In this document: positions 38,014-48,799 of the stretch, piece by piece
Layout: each line of letters begins with the position of its first letter
How positions within the stretch are numbered: position 1 is the stretch's first letter
From: Vibrio metoecus
GTDB lineage: Bacteria > Pseudomonadota > Gammaproteobacteria > Enterobacterales > Vibrionaceae
Direction: 5' to 3'
NCBI RefSeq assembly: GCF_000696385.1
Contig: NZ_JJMN01000045.1
Coordinates: forward strand, 62,001 to 126,000
DNA length: 64,000 nt
Position numbers and translations under genes: made by a program
Notes under the pieces: model-generated
The model's database searches: none
Seen by the model: only the letters and a program-made list of their open reading frames with translations
Told to the model about the DNA's origin: nothing

Positions 38014-39229
38014 TTGAAGTACTCATATGTAGCTAGGCAGCCCATTTTAGACCGAGATAAAAGCACAATCGGCTATGAACTGCTATTCCGAGATGGCCCC
38101 AAAAATACCTTTCCTGATATTGACCCTGAAGAGGCGACAAGTCGCCTCCTGTCCGACCATTTCCTAACAGCGCATTACAGCACTCTTGGCGAACATCTTG
38201 GCTTTGTGAACTTCCCATATCAAAGCCTACTGAATATGGTGCCTACACTATTTCCTGTGAAAAGTTTAGTCGTAGAGATTCTGGAAGATTGCCCACCAAC
38301 CCGTGAACTGCTCGAAGCCATCAAGAAAATGGCACAACTGGGTTATAAAATCGCACTCGATGATTTCATCCCAAGCAATGAATGGAAAGCTTTCCTACCT
38401 TACATCTCGATCATTAAGTTTGATATCCGTTTGGTGCCTATCCCTAGAGCTAAACTATTCATGGATAAACTTCTTTCGACCAAGATCGAATTTCTTGCCG
38501 AAAAAGTGGAGACTTATGAAGAATTTGAGCTCGCGAAACAAGCTGGCTTTCACTACTTTCAAGGTTACTTTTTTAGTAAACCTGAAATCATCCAACGTAA
38601 AGCATTACAACCCTCCTTTCTTACTATTGTTAATTTGCTAAAAGAAGTCGCAAAACCAGAAGTGGACTTTCGTCGAAATTGAAAGCATTGTGGCGAAAGA
38701 TCTCTCCTTATCATACAAATTGCTCACATTTGTGAACTCCTCAGCCACGGTAAGTTCCAAAATTCACTCATTTCGTCAGGCTTTAGTCTATTTAGGACAA
38801 CAAAAGCTGAGAAAATTTATCTCCTTAGTAGCCATCGCCTCAACCCAAGACTCAAAACCAGATTATCTTTATAACCTCGCAATCCTCCGAGCGCGATTTT
38901 GTGAAATGCTCAGTGAAAGAGTTAATACGAAAATTGCACCAGGAGCAGGCTTTCTAACGGGGATGTTTTCATTACTGGATAGCCTTCTCGATCAGCCACT
39001 GGATTCGATTGTCAGTGAAATGCCTATACAAGAAGAAGTTAAACTGGCTTTGACTCAAGGCAGTGGAACTCTCGGGCAAATATTAGCCTTGAATAAAGCC
39101 TATGAAATGGCAGATTGGGGAGAAGTAATTGCTATAGCCCAAGCCCTCAACTTACCCAATGAAGCGCCTACAGAATGTTATATTGAGGCGGTAAAATGGA
39201 CTGCTGACCTTCTCGGTGTGCAGACCTAA
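38014..39229 (+). CDS. EAL-HDOD (YuxH-type) signalling protein, frameshifted
   Basis: N-terminal EAL-like domain (YVARQPILDRDKSTIGYELL, EILEDC at the EAL position, ALDDFIPSNE, IIKFDIRL, LAEKVETYEEF, HYFQGYFFSKPE) and a C-terminal HDOD domain (LSYKLLTFVNSS, QALVYLGQQKLRKFISLVAI). EAL reads EIL, and YuxH-like proteins are generally regarded as signalling adaptors rather than active phosphodiesterases. The start appears to be TTG after AAGGATAGG. The frame breaks at 38672: removing one G of CGTCGAAATT gives FRQIESIVAKDLSL and 404 residues. Confidence 0.88.
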
Positions 39230-39291
39230 GCTGGTAATTGAGATAAGTGAACGATAGACTCTAACCACATACTCATCATCATCACTTTCCT

Positions 39292-39755
39292 ATGACTTGT
39301 TATTGTGGAAATACTGAACCCTATTCGCAGTGTTGTGAACCTATCCATCAAAACTTTCAAAATGCAACCACGCCCGAACAACTCATGCGGGCACGTTTTA
39401 GTGCTCACATCCTAAAAAACACTGACTTTGTCGGTGAACACCTACCATCCATCTTGTCCACGCAGAAGAGGATCGAGAAGCAATTCAAGAATCGGTACAG
39501 AGCGACTGGCTTCGGCTTGAGGTGATTTCTGCAGAAATGGGACGAGGGAATGATGAAGGCTTTGTGCACTTCAGAGCATTCCTTGCACAGCAAGGTCAAG
39601 AATACTGTCTTGAAGAACGTTCCCGATTTCTCAACGAAGACGGACGTTGGTACTACATTGATGGTGAATTTCCAGAAGCGCTACCCAAGCAGGGTCGCAA
39701 CGATCCTTGTGCTTGTGGCAGTGGGAAGAAATTCAAAAAGTGCTGCGGTAAATAA
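39292..39755 (+). CDS. YchJ-family protein with SEC-C zinc motifs, frameshifted
   Basis: YchJ family: an N-terminal SEC-C-like motif ([19 protein letters not shown]), a middle cystatin-like/NTF2-like domain ([31 protein letters not shown]) and a C-terminal SEC-C zinc motif ([16 protein letters not shown]). Two extra bases (G in GTCGGTGAAC near 39433 and C in TGTCCACG near 39458) break the middle. The repaired text reads [20 protein letters not shown], total 153 residues. Function unknown; SEC-C motifs bind zinc. Confidence 0.85.
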
Positions 39756-39759
39756 CATG

Positions 39760-39790
39760 GAGTAAAGCCTTTCAATATAGGCTTTACTCT
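39760..39790. terminator. Bidirectional terminator, ychJ-like / yccT-like
   Basis: AGTAAAGCCT / AGGCTTTACT (39761-39770 and 39779-39788) between convergent genes; short A/T flanks. Confidence 0.75.
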
Positions 39791-39801
39791 ATTACATGTT
39801 C

Positions 39802-40434
39802 TTATTTTGCTAACTCAGCCCATTCTAAGAATTTTATACGCTCTTCCTCCGTGGCTTTTGAATACCAAATTTTAAGTTGCAACGTGGCTTCAGAGTCATC
39901 ATTTTTTATATTATTTCCAAGATTTAACGTGCTCAACTCCTCCTTAAGATCTCTAAGCGTTCCAGAATCGACAATGATGCCCTTTTCATTATTGTATTCT
40001 TTAACTAAATCAACAAGATTAGAGTATGGGAAAAGACCATTAGTTTTTGCTAGCAATAAATTTTGATCATCAACAAACTCACCATTTTTCTTTACTATGA
40101 AGATTGGTTCTCCTTTATTTTGCTTGTCAACGAGATCTTTGTAATCATCTGAAATAAGCGATATCGATAAAGTATCTTCTTTTTCAAGACGAACCAGAAC
40201 AATATAAGGCATCGTAGACAAATATTCCGACTTTGAGTTTTTCCTGACTCGACCAGAATATTTAACCACGAGCTGATTCATACCAGCTTTAAAATCCGGA
40301 GATTCATCATTTTCTACTTTTTCACCATTAATAACTTTTAGTTCGACACCTTGCGCCAAACGATACTCTATAGCACCCACTGAGTTGCTTAACGCAAATA
40401 AAAACAAAATACTAAGGTAATTCAAAAGTTTCAT
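39802..40434 (-). CDS. DUF2057 (YccT, UPF0319) exported protein
   Basis: 210 residues from MKLLNYLSILFLFALSNSVG, a signal peptide cleaved near VGA. Mature part: YRLAQGVELKVINGEKV, DFKAGMNQLVVKYSGRVRKN, PYIVLVRLEKED, and a C-terminal LQLKIWYSKATEEERIKFLE segment. These blocks define the DUF2057 family. In E. coli YccT affects curli assembly; a similar envelope role here is only inference. Noticeably more AT-rich than its neighbours. Confidence 0.82.
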   Translation of the reverse strand: MKLLNYLSILFLFALSNSVGAIEYRLAQGVELKVINGEKVENDESPDFKAGMNQLVVKYSGRVRKNSKSEYLSTMPYIVLVRLEKEDTLSISLISDDYKDLVDKQNKGEPIFIVKKNGEFVDDQNLLLAKTNGLFPYSNLVDLVKEYNNEKGIIVDSGTLRDLKEELSTLNLGNNIKNDDSEATLQLKIWYSKATEEERIKFLEWAELAK

Positions 40435-40449
40435 ACAGGTAGGATCCAA

Positions 40450-40480
40450 GAAAAAAGCCAGTACACAATGTACTGGCTTA
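40450..40480 (-). terminator. Terminator of ompT
   Basis: Perfect 11-bp stem AAGCCAGTACA / TGTACTGGCTT (40455-40465 and 40469-40479); on the minus strand it is followed by TTTTCTTGG. Confidence 0.9.
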
Positions 40481-40506
40481 GAAATTGATTGACTAGTGTT
40501 TACTTA

Positions 40507-41472
40507 TTAAAAATCGAAGTAAGCACCAAGTAAGATTTCTGTTGTATCTTTTGTATCATGATCATCAAGAGAAGAAACTTCTGTGAACACAGTCAAAAGA
40601 TTAGATGCTGCATATGATGCACCCAAAACAAATCCTTTACCGTCTTTTGAAGAACCATCGTCTTGGAATCCAGCAACACCGTACAATGAGACAGCATCAG
40701 TTGCAGCATAAATTGCAGAAACAGTTAAATTCTTTTCGTCTTCAACTTTATCAGCCTGTACAACGTTATAAGCTGTTGCAAGGGTAAAGCTACCTAACTT
40801 AACGTCAGCAGACAACGCTGCAGATGATTTATCTTTGTAAACACCTTTTTCTTCACCCCAGTATTGGTACATAGCACCAACTGAGAAAATATCTGCGGCG
40901 TAATCCAAGCTAACACCGTATTGATTGTCTTTGTCTTTAGAAGACTCAGTGTAAGCATCAACAACAAAAGTCAAAGCATCAAACTTTTTAGTATATGAAA
41001 CACCATGACCTTTGCTATCACTAGCACTAACAGGTAAATAACCAGTGTCTAATTCATTTAGAATATCTGTTTTCGATACTGCATTGTTTGAATCAGAAAC
41101 ATCGCCAATTTCACCCAAACCAAGAGTACCGAAATCACCTTTAAGATATGCTGCTACGTCATCGAATTCGGCATCATTGTTATTACCGTCATATCCAGTA
41201 CCGCTTTGAATTTCAAACGTACCACCAGCAACTAGTGTATCTGTTACTTGATGAGAGAAATCGAATTGTACTTTTGCCCATGCATTTACATCTGCATCTG
41301 TCTTTTCATCAGCTTTAGCTGGATCTTTATGGTCAACATCTTTTGTATATAAGTAAGTAGCGATTTCACCCTTAACCGAAACTGAAGATGTATCACCTTT
41401 GTACAACTGAACAGATGCTTGTGCAGAAGTAGCTAAGCCAGCAACTGCGAGTGCTAATAGAGTTTTTTTCAT
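40507..41472 (-). CDS. ompT: Outer-membrane porin OmpT
   Basis: 321 residues: signal peptide MKKTLLALAVAGLATSAQAS and a 16-strand-type trimeric porin body ending in a C-terminal Phe (LLGAYFDF), needed for BAM assembly. In V. cholerae ompT is repressed by ToxR and activated by CRP, and is the counterpart of ompU; this is family knowledge. Extracellular loops are rich in Asp/Lys (DHKDPAKADEKTDADVN). The start at 41472 has the signal peptide; an upstream frame from 41544 is unconserved. Confidence 0.93.
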   Translation of the reverse strand: MKKTLLALAVAGLATSAQASVQLYKGDTSSVSVKGEIATYLYTKDVDHKDPAKADEKTDADVNAWAKVQFDFSHQVTDTLVAGGTFEIQSGTGYDGNNNDAEFDDVAAYLKGDFGTLGLGEIGDVSDSNNAVSKTDILNELDTGYLPVSASDSKGHGVSYTKKFDALTFVVDAYTESSKDKDNQYGVSLDYAADIFSVGAMYQYWGEEKGVYKDKSSAALSADVKLGSFTLATAYNVVQADKVEDEKNLTVSAIYAATDAVSLYGVAGFQDDGSSKDGKGFVLGASYAASNLLTVFTEVSSLDDHDTKDTTEILLGAYFDF

Positions 41473-41988
41473 GTTAATCCACTGCCTTTTCTTAATTTGG
41501 GAATTCCTTATCCGGTTCCCTGTTTTTTGATGATGGTATTCCAACTCTTTGTTTGGTCACCACCGCCATTAGATTCGTGGTTAAGATTGCAAAAGAATAT
41601 TCTGTATGTCAAATACCATAAAAAAAACAAAGAAAAAAAACATAAAATCAATAAAATCAATAAATTACCATGATTTTTCATAATTTTTTTCGGCCTCAAC
41701 TTCGTAACAAAAACAGGCAAAAACACACCGTTACCAAAGTGGAAAAATAAAGAATAATAAACCAAGAACAGGCAAGATAAAGATAAAAATCAGCATTTAA
41801 TAAAATATAAAACCCAAACATTTAAAGGTATATACTTTTTTGTAAAACAAAATAAATTTAAGTTCCTGAAGGTTCAGTTTTTATTTGTGAACAAGATCTA
41901 GATTTCTATTAAAAGCATACGATTTCGTGAACTAGGTATCACTCAGTGATCTGTGCTACCATCGCGCCAACGCACTTTGGACACCCTT
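41473..41988. promoter_or_regulatory. Long AT-rich control region between ompT and dinG
   Basis: About 515 bp, extremely A-rich around 41630-41860, with no supported gene. It must hold the ompT promoter and the dinG promoter. A long AT-rich region upstream of ompT is where ToxR, CRP and H-NS act in V. cholerae. By eye I see only half-matches to CRP (TGTGAACA at about 41886), so no site is claimed. Confidence 0.5.
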
Positions 41989-44064
41989 ATGCTCACAAAA
42001 AACATCCAAGATTCCATTCGCAATAGTTATCAAAATCTACAAAATCAACTGGAAAACTTTATTCCTCGCCGCGCTCAAAACTTCTTAGTGGCAGAAATGG
42101 CGAAAACACTTTGTGGGACTTACCATAAATCGACCCGAATGTTAGTGGCGGAAGCGGGAACAGGCATAGGCAAATCACTTTCCTATTTAATGGCGGTTAT
42201 CCCCGTTGCTGTCATCAATCGGCGTAAGGTGGTCATTTCAACGGCAACCGTTGCGTTACAAGAACAGTTAATGAATAAAGATTTGCCGCTATATCGCCGC
42301 ATCACCGACCAAACTTTTTCTTTTATTCTGGCCAAGGGACGCCAACGCTATTGCTGCGCAGAGCGACTAGCCGCGGCTACTGGCGCGGATGATTCTCAGA
42401 TCGCGCTATTTGAAAGCAAACCGAAACCACAAGAGATCGAATTACTAACGGAGCTTTATACTGCGCTCACCCAAGGGAAATGGGATGGGGATCGCGACTC
42501 TTGGGCAACACCTATTGCCGATGAGCTTTGGTCGCTCATCGTGAGTGATAAGCACAGCTGTAATGGCGGTTTCAGTGCTCATCGCCATTGTCCTTTTCAA
42601 AAAGCTCGCTCAGAACTTGATAAAGTCGATGTAATTATTGCTAACCATAGCCTAGTGATGGCAGATGCAGACTTGGGCGGTGGCGTGATTCTCTCAAATC
42701 CGGAAGAAACGATTTACATCTTTGATGAAGCACACCACTTACCCCTCGTCGCTCGTGACCACGCTTCGGCTGCCGCTACTTTAAAAGGAGCCGCCAGTTG
42801 GCTAGAAAAGCTGAATCAATCACTATCAAAATTCGCCGCTCTCGGTGATGAAAAACGAGCTGAACGTTTCGCTGAAGAAGCACGCGAGGCGATACAGTAT
42901 TTAATTCCAACATTAAGCCAGTTGCCCAAACAGTTTGTGGCTGAGAATTTTGTTGATGGCATCTATCGATTTGAACATGGCGAACTGCCGCAATGGTTAG
43001 CGGACGAATCACAAACTCTCAGTAAATCCGCGCAAAAAACTATGCAATCGGTCAGCAAAATAGCCGATTTAATTGCCGAGAAAGTGAAAGAGGGTGAACT
43101 CGCCACCCGAATTGCCGAGCCTGCATTAGGTGAACTGAGTTTTTATATTCAACGTTTAGAAAACCTGACCCAAGTTTGGCAACTGATGGCAAAGCCCAAT
43201 AAAGACAAAGGAGCGCCATTAGCACGCTGGCTTGAAATCAGCCAAGAGCGGGAAGGCGACTATCTCGTGAGTGTCTCTCCTCTTGAAATCGGATGGCAAC
43301 TGGACCAGCAAATTTGGAGCCGCTGCGTTGGCGCGATTTTAGTCTCCGCCACCTTACGAGCATTAAATTCATTTAGTTTTTTTTGTCGGCAAGCAGGAAT
43401 CAGTGACAAACCGGAAGATGGGGTGCAATTCTTAGCTTTAGCTTCACCATTTGACTACCCAACTCAGGGTGAACTGTTGATCCCTAAAATGGAAATGGAG
43501 CCGCAAGCTGAAGGTTATACCGCCTATTTAGCACAAAAAGTGTTGTGCTACTTACAAGCAGACAAAGCAAACCTGGTTTTATTTGCTTCCTACTGGCAAA
43601 TGCGAGAGGTAGCACAATCGCTGCAAACCGAATTCACTAAACGTGGTTGGGCACTGCAAGTCCAAGGTGAAAAGTCTCGCACTGAAATCCTAAATAAACA
43701 TAAAAAACTCATTGATAAGCAAAAGACGAGTGTTTTATTTGGCACTGGTAGCTTCTCGGAAGGATTGGATCTGCCGGGTGAACTCCTCGAAAATCTGATC
43801 ATCACCAAAATCCCGTTTGCAGTTCCAACCTCTCCGGTTGAACAAGCACATGCCGAATATATTCAAGAGCTAGGTGGTAACCCCTTCATGCAGATTACCG
43901 TTCCAGAGGCCAGTAAAAAGCTCATTCAGTCTGTTGGGCGCTTACTGCGTAAAGAGCGGGATTCTGGTAGAGTGGTCATCCTTGATCGGCGAGTCGTATC
44001 TAAACGGTACGGTAAAGCATTGCTCGATGCCTTACCGCCTTTTAAGCGCACCATTGAATACTGA
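41989..44064 (+). CDS. dinG: ATP-dependent DNA helicase DinG
   Basis: XPD-type 5'-3' helicase with an iron-sulphur cluster, 691 residues from MLTKNIQDSIRNSYQNLQNQ. Walker A EAGTGIGKSLSYL; four-Cys Fe-S cluster in RQRYCCAERL, DKHSCNGGF and HRHCPFQKA; DEAH box IYIFDEAHHLPL; ISTATVALQEQL; C-terminal FGTGSFSEGLDLPGE and QSVGRLLRKERDSGRVVILD. Resolves R-loops and G-quadruplex structures. Reading frame intact. Confidence 0.96.
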   Translation: MLTKNIQDSIRNSYQNLQNQLENFIPRRAQNFLVAEMAKTLCGTYHKSTRMLVAEAGTGIGKSLSYLMAVIPVAVINRRKVVISTATVALQEQLMNKDLPLYRRITDQTFSFILAKGRQRYCCAERLAAATGADDSQIALFESKPKPQEIELLTELYTALTQGKWDGDRDSWATPIADELWSLIVSDKHSCNGGFSAHRHCPFQKARSELDKVDVIIANHSLVMADADLGGGVILSNPEETIYIFDEAHHLPLVARDHASAAATLKGAASWLEKLNQSLSKFAALGDEKRAERFAEEAREAIQYLIPTLSQLPKQFVAENFVDGIYRFEHGELPQWLADESQTLSKSAQKTMQSVSKIADLIAEKVKEGELATRIAEPALGELSFYIQRLENLTQVWQLMAKPNKDKGAPLARWLEISQEREGDYLVSVSPLEIGWQLDQQIWSRCVGAILVSATLRALNSFSFFCRQAGISDKPEDGVQFLALASPFDYPTQGELLIPKMEMEPQAEGYTAYLAQKVLCYLQADKANLVLFASYWQMREVAQSLQTEFTKRGWALQVQGEKSRTEILNKHKKLIDKQKTSVLFGTGSFSEGLDLPGELLENLIITKIPFAVPTSPVEQAHAEYIQELGGNPFMQITVPEASKKLIQSVGRLLRKERDSGRVVILDRRVVSKRYGKALLDALPPFKRTIEY

Positions 44065-44099
44065 TTATAAAGATTAACTGACTTAGGATTGCGCTTTTG

Positions 44100-44876
44100 A
44101 TGGAATGGATAGAACCCACCACAATAATGGTGCTGGCTCTTGTTGCTTTTATTGCTGGATTTATTGATGCTGTCGCAGGCGGTGGTGGAATGTTGACTGT
44201 TCCAGCGCTCCTGTCGCTAGGCTTACCCCCTCACCTTGCATTGGGTACCAACAAACTTGCGGCTACCTTTGCCTCTTCAACGGCAGCGTGGACATACTAT
44301 CGCCAAAAGCTGTTTACTCCCGCATGCTGGAAACGAGCCTTTATCGCCACCTTGATCGGGGCGATCGTCGGGACATTGGCCGTCAATGCCATTAGTACAG
44401 AGTGGTTACGTAAAGTGCTACCGCTGGTCATCCTTGCCGCAGCCTTGTACAGCGTATGGCATCGTCCTCAGAATTCTGAGCAGAACACGACACTTAAACC
44501 CTGCCCGAAATTACACCGTAAACAAATCTTTCAGGGTCTGGGGCTCGGTTTTTATGATGGCTTGGCGGGGCCAGGAACAGGAGCATTCTGGACGGTCAGC
44601 TCAATGGCGCTGTACCGTTTTAATATCTTGTTTGCTTCAGGGCTCGCCAAAGCAATGAACTTAACCAGCAACCTGACTTCCTTAGTCACCTTTGCGATAC
44701 TCGGTCATATTGATTGGCTACTCGGCTTAACCATGGGGCTTTGTTTGATGGCAGGCGCTTTTGTCGGAGCGCATTCCGCGATTCGCTTTGGAGCTCCCTT
44801 TATTCGACCTCTGTTTGTTTTGGTGGTTACCCTATTGGCAGGAAAGTTAGCCTATGATGCATGGTGGATAGGATAA
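44100..44876 (+). CDS. TSUP-family membrane permease (YfcA-like)
   Basis: 258 residues, about eight membrane segments, sulfite exporter TauE/SafE (TSUP) family: ALVAFIAGFIDAVAGGGGML, LPPHLALGTNKLAATFAS, GLGLGFYDGLAGPGTGAFWT and KAMNLTSNLTSLVTFAILG are typical duplicated blocks. Substrate unknown; family members move sulfur compounds or organic acids. The stop overlaps the priC start (TAATG), so the two are coupled. Confidence 0.9.
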   Translation: MEWIEPTTIMVLALVAFIAGFIDAVAGGGGMLTVPALLSLGLPPHLALGTNKLAATFASSTAAWTYYRQKLFTPACWKRAFIATLIGAIVGTLAVNAISTEWLRKVLPLVILAAALYSVWHRPQNSEQNTTLKPCPKLHRKQIFQGLGLGFYDGLAGPGTGAFWTVSSMALYRFNILFASGLAKAMNLTSNLTSLVTFAILGHIDWLLGLTMGLCLMAGAFVGAHSAIRFGAPFIRPLFVLVVTLLAGKLAYDAWWIG

Positions 44877-45424
44877 TGGATAGTTACGCGAAATTTCATG
44901 AGATTTTGACCGAGCTGAAACACTCCGCGGCACAGATTGATCGTCAACGGGGTGAGCATCACCGACCGCTATTTGACGAAGTCCTTTTTCACTGCCACGG
45001 AAAATTATTAACCCCTTGTGTTGAGGAAACCCATTCAACACTACAAGCGTTGATTCGTGAAAAAGAGAGTGGACGATTAACGGCACTGCGAGCGGAATAT
45101 CTTTCTGAACGATTATTGGCACAGATCGCAGCATTAATCCGCGAGCTCTCCACTCAAAATGTGCGGCGTAAAGAGCCTAAACCATACACTTACTTCAAAA
45201 AACCGATCAATGAACTCTATCAAGAGCTTGCTCAGCATCAAGACTGGGAACGTCGATTGATGGATTTGGTTCGTGATAAAGCCATGTTACTCGAACAAGC
45301 TTCCGTCACCGATAAAACAGCGGCCCAACAAGCACTGCTGCAATCAGAGCAACGACTCAACCGCTGCCGAGAAGCTAAAATTAAAATAGAAAAGCGAATT
45401 ACCGCTCAGGAGAGAAAAGCATAA
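44876..45424 (+). CDS. priC: Primosomal replication protein PriC
   Basis: 182 residues: FHEILTELKHSAAQIDRQRG, FDEVLFHCHGKLLTPCVEET, ALRAEYLSERLLAQIAALIR and a basic coiled-coil C-terminus. PriC reloads DnaB at stalled forks independently of PriA. Start chosen at the ATG overlapping the permease stop. Followed immediately by ybaM, the same pair as in E. coli. Confidence 0.9.
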   Translation: MDSYAKFHEILTELKHSAAQIDRQRGEHHRPLFDEVLFHCHGKLLTPCVEETHSTLQALIREKESGRLTALRAEYLSERLLAQIAALIRELSTQNVRRKEPKPYTYFKKPINELYQELAQHQDWERRLMDLVRDKAMLLEQASVTDKTAAQQALLQSEQRLNRCREAKIKIEKRITAQERKA

Positions 45425-45622
45425 ATGCCGAGCACATCGATTCCACTCAATGAAGCACCCGATGAGATCAAACTCGCGGTTGATCTCATCTATTTATTAG
45501 AATCTCACGACATCCAGCCACATATTGCGCTGGCCGCGCTTGAGATCGTCAAACGCGACTTCGAGCAGAAGCTTTCTTCGATAGCAGCTCTAGATACCCA
45601 AAACTGCTCAAAACACGACTAG
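45425..45622 (+). CDS. ybaM: YbaM-family small protein (DUF2496)
   Basis: 65 residues: [40 protein letters not shown] and RDFEQK, the DUF2496 signature. Starts directly after the priC stop, matching the E. coli priC-ybaM arrangement. Function unknown. Its last bases overlap the end of the convergent chemoreceptor gene. Confidence 0.88.
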   Translation: MPSTSIPLNEAPDEIKLAVDLIYLLESHDIQPHIALAALEIVKRDFEQKLSSIAALDTQNCSKHD

Positions 45623-47739
45623 TCAACTTTAAATTGAGCCACTAAATTACGTTGTTCCAAAGAGAGATGGGCGATCTGCTCACCCACTTTTTCCGATTCC
45701 TCACTCTCTTTTAAGATCTTCGCACTCAAGTCGCGAATGTTTACCACACTCTCAGTGACTTGAGACGATACAGATTGTTGATCCTGAGCGGCTTGTACTA
45801 TTTGGTGACTCATCTCATTAATCGCATGGATTGCGGAAAACACTCGATTAAGCTGTGTCACGGCATCGGCAACTTGCTCTGCTGTCACCTGTGCTGTTTG
45901 ATTACTGCCTTGTATCGCATTGACCACTTCCTGAGTGCCAAGCTCAACTTGATTAATGACAGTTCGGATCTCTCCGACCGAGGCTTGAGTACGGCTAGCA
46001 AGATTACGGACTTCATCGGCAACAACGGCAAATCCTCGGCCTTGATCCCCTGCACGAGCCGCTTCAATCGCTGCATTTAATGCCAGTAGGTTGGTTTGTT
46101 CAGAAATACCTTCAATCACACTCAAAATTTCTACGATCCCAGCATTATTGCGAGCCAATTCTTCAACCACAGGAACGGTGAGGTTCATTCGTTCAACCAA
46201 TTGGTTCATCTGTGCTTGCGAGTGTCGGATCACTTGATCGCCCGTCTGTGCAGCCTGCTGCGCTTCATTCGCGGCGCTCACCGCACGCTGCGCATTCTCC
46301 ACCACATGGGCCGAGGTCTGCGTCATCTCTTCTGCGGCGGTGGCTACACTATCCACTTCCTTAAATTGCGCTTCGCTACTATAGCGAGTTAAGGCTACGG
46401 TGGCTTTCGCATGCTCGGTGGTTGCCACAACCTGCCCAGTGTTATCAACCACACGGCGAATAATCGGTTGTAGCTTGTCCATAAACAGATTGAAACCTTG
46501 CGCCAGTTGACCAATTTCATCGGTTGATGTGACGTTTAAGCGCTGCGTCAAATCCCCCTCCCCTGAGGAGATATCTTGTAATCGATACGCGACCGCACGA
46601 ATGGGTTTCACTAAGCGCATCGCCATAAGCGCCACCACACCCAACCCAATCAGTACCAAGGAGGTGCCAACCACCAACTCGCTACGAATCCCTCGCTCAA
46701 GTTGTTTGGTCAGCAGTACATCTAATTGGTCGGCATCTTGCATTACGCTACCGCGCGGCATTTCAAAAATCACACCCCAGTTTTGATTCGCGACAGTAAT
46801 AGGGGCGAACACCACTAACCACTGCCCATCCTCACTCCATTGCGTTTTTACCTCTCCAGCCTGCAACAGAGAATCCACCTCCGCACGGGCTAAGTGTTCA
46901 CTTTGAAATGCGCTACCCAATGTCAATTTAGGATCGTCACTCGCGACTAATAGATTATTAAGGCTGACTATCGAAACCTTACCCTCACCTTCAAACAGGT
47001 TTCGATCCGACTTTTGAGCAATCGGAACTAGCGGTGCAAGCGTTAAATCAATCCCATAAAAACCAATAGCAACACCATCAATCAGAATCGGCACAGAAAG
47101 CGAAGCCGCAAGATGACTCCCCGTATCCAGCTCAACCACTCTTGGAGAACTAATACAGGCAGCAGCACTGGTAATTGGGCAAGCAAAACGTTCTTTGTCT
47201 GATTCTTGAACCAGTTGGGCTTGGGTGAGCACACGAGAAACGACGTTTTGTCCATTTGCCGCTTTAGTCCAATAGGCCGCAAACTGCCCTATATCATTCG
47301 AGCCAACATAATCAGCATTGACGTAATTCGAGTCTTCGTTATCGAGCATATTTGGCCGAAACACCAAATAAGCGCCCTCAATGGTGTCAAACCCCAAAAC
47401 GGATTTCCGCACCATCTCGTCTAACGAAGTACGTAACACCTCACTTTCACCGAAATTTTCTTCTGAATTGTTTTTTAAAAACAAAGCATTTGAGGCAAGC
47501 ATTTCAGCTCGATAAATCGCTTCGCTAAGATATTCTGAAATTTCGGTTGCATTCAATAATGCGCCGGTTTGTAAGAGTTGCTGAGATTTATCAATCACAG
47601 ATTCGGCACTTTGCTGTTTAGCGGTTTGCTGGCTCACACGCGCGTTGTAGATTGAAAAACCAATCAAAGCGAGAGACGTAAATACCAGACAAAGCCCAGA
47701 AAGTAGCGTAATTTTCCACTGAACTGAAATTTGGCGCAT
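45619..47739 (-). CDS. Methyl-accepting chemotaxis protein with dCache sensor
   Basis: 706 residues. N-terminal membrane helix ([20 protein letters not shown]), periplasmic dCache domain (about 40-350; [40 protein letters not shown]) with two Cys that could form a disulfide ([14 protein letters not shown]), second helix ([20 protein letters not shown]), HAMP, and a signalling domain with the invariant hairpin [20 protein letters not shown] followed by [15 protein letters not shown]. No C-terminal CheR-binding pentapeptide. The ligand is unknown. Confidence 0.93.
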   Translation of the reverse strand: MRQISVQWKITLLSGLCLVFTSLALIGFSIYNARVSQQTAKQQSAESVIDKSQQLLQTGALLNATEISEYLSEAIYRAEMLASNALFLKNNSEENFGESEVLRTSLDEMVRKSVLGFDTIEGAYLVFRPNMLDNEDSNYVNADYVGSNDIGQFAAYWTKAANGQNVVSRVLTQAQLVQESDKERFACPITSAAACISSPRVVELDTGSHLAASLSVPILIDGVAIGFYGIDLTLAPLVPIAQKSDRNLFEGEGKVSIVSLNNLLVASDDPKLTLGSAFQSEHLARAEVDSLLQAGEVKTQWSEDGQWLVVFAPITVANQNWGVIFEMPRGSVMQDADQLDVLLTKQLERGIRSELVVGTSLVLIGLGVVALMAMRLVKPIRAVAYRLQDISSGEGDLTQRLNVTSTDEIGQLAQGFNLFMDKLQPIIRRVVDNTGQVVATTEHAKATVALTRYSSEAQFKEVDSVATAAEEMTQTSAHVVENAQRAVSAANEAQQAAQTGDQVIRHSQAQMNQLVERMNLTVPVVEELARNNAGIVEILSVIEGISEQTNLLALNAAIEAARAGDQGRGFAVVADEVRNLASRTQASVGEIRTVINQVELGTQEVVNAIQGSNQTAQVTAEQVADAVTQLNRVFSAIHAINEMSHQIVQAAQDQQSVSSQVTESVVNIRDLSAKILKESEESEKVGEQIAHLSLEQRNLVAQFKVD

Positions 47740-47936
47740 ACAACATCCTTATGTTTGCGATTGAGACATGAGAATAAAGAGATAAGACTAAAAATAAGTC
47801 CAAGCTCCATTTTTAACAACATTTTTATTACTTTTGATTTACCAGTTCGATTCACTATTGAACCAATAACGCTTCTGACTTGAGATCCCAAACTTAGGTG
47901 ATAACATCACACCTCAGCCAACCAAAAGGAAGCGCA

Positions 47937-48743
47937 ATGAAAATCATCAGTTTCAATATCAATGGACTCAGAGCCAGATTGCATCAACTGCAAGCTATCA
48001 TCGATAAACATCAGCCCGATGTCATTGGCCTACAAGAAATCAAAGTCCATGATGACGCCTTTCCTCGTGAAGAAGTCGAAGCTATGGGCTATCAAGTCTA
48101 TTTCCACGGTCAAAAAGCACATTATGGCGTGGCTATTTTGTGTAAACAGACGCCGTTGGAAGTCATCAAGGGCTTCCCAACCGATAACGAAGAACACCAA
48201 AAACGAATGATTATGGCAACGTTTGCCGATCAAGAAGGTAACAAAACCACGGTTCTTAACGGTTATTTCCCACAAGGCGATAACGTAGAGCACGAAACCA
48301 AGTTCCCTTACAAGCGCCAGTTTTACCGTGACCTTATGACTTATCTGCGTGAGCACCGCAGTAATACGGAACGCTTAGTGGTCATGGGGGATATCAATAT
48401 CAGTCCGATCGATCTGGATATCGGTATCGGCGAAGCCAACCGAAAACGCTGGTTGCAAACTGGAAAGTGCTCATTCCAACCTGAAGAGCGTGAGTGGTTA
48501 CAAACGCTACTCGATTGGGGATTGGTTGACACTTTCCGTCAACTCCACCCTAATGTTAACGATCAATTTTCGTGGTTTGACTACCGTTCTCGCGGATTTG
48601 AGGACAATCGTGGTCTCCGAATTGACGTGATTCTGGCCACCCCATCTCTGGCTGAAACTTGCCAAGAAGCGGGAATTGACTATGAACTTCGTGGTATTGA
48701 TAAACCGTCGGATCACGCACCAATCTGGGCAACGTTTAAATAA
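47937..48743 (+). CDS. xthA: Exodeoxyribonuclease III
   Basis: AP endonuclease and 3'-5' exonuclease of base excision repair, 268 residues. [32 protein letters not shown] (catalytic Glu), [43 protein letters not shown] and the closing [11 protein letters not shown]. Start ATG follows AAGGAAGCGCA. Confidence 0.96.
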   Translation: MKIISFNINGLRARLHQLQAIIDKHQPDVIGLQEIKVHDDAFPREEVEAMGYQVYFHGQKAHYGVAILCKQTPLEVIKGFPTDNEEHQKRMIMATFADQEGNKTTVLNGYFPQGDNVEHETKFPYKRQFYRDLMTYLREHRSNTERLVVMGDINISPIDLDIGIGEANRKRWLQTGKCSFQPEEREWLQTLLDWGLVDTFRQLHPNVNDQFSWFDYRSRGFEDNRGLRIDVILATPSLAETCQEAGIDYELRGIDKPSDHAPIWATFK

Positions 48744-48772
48744 TTCCCACCATGTCGCGGTGTGAGTTAGAC

Positions 48773-48795
48773 TCCCCCATCCCACGATGGGGGCT
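48773..48795. terminator. Hairpin between convergent xthA and artM
   Basis: CCCCCAT / ATGGGGG (48774-48780 and 48787-48793) with loop CCCACG, five bases from the artM stop. No strong T-run on either strand. Confidence 0.6.
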
Positions 48796-48799
48796 TCAA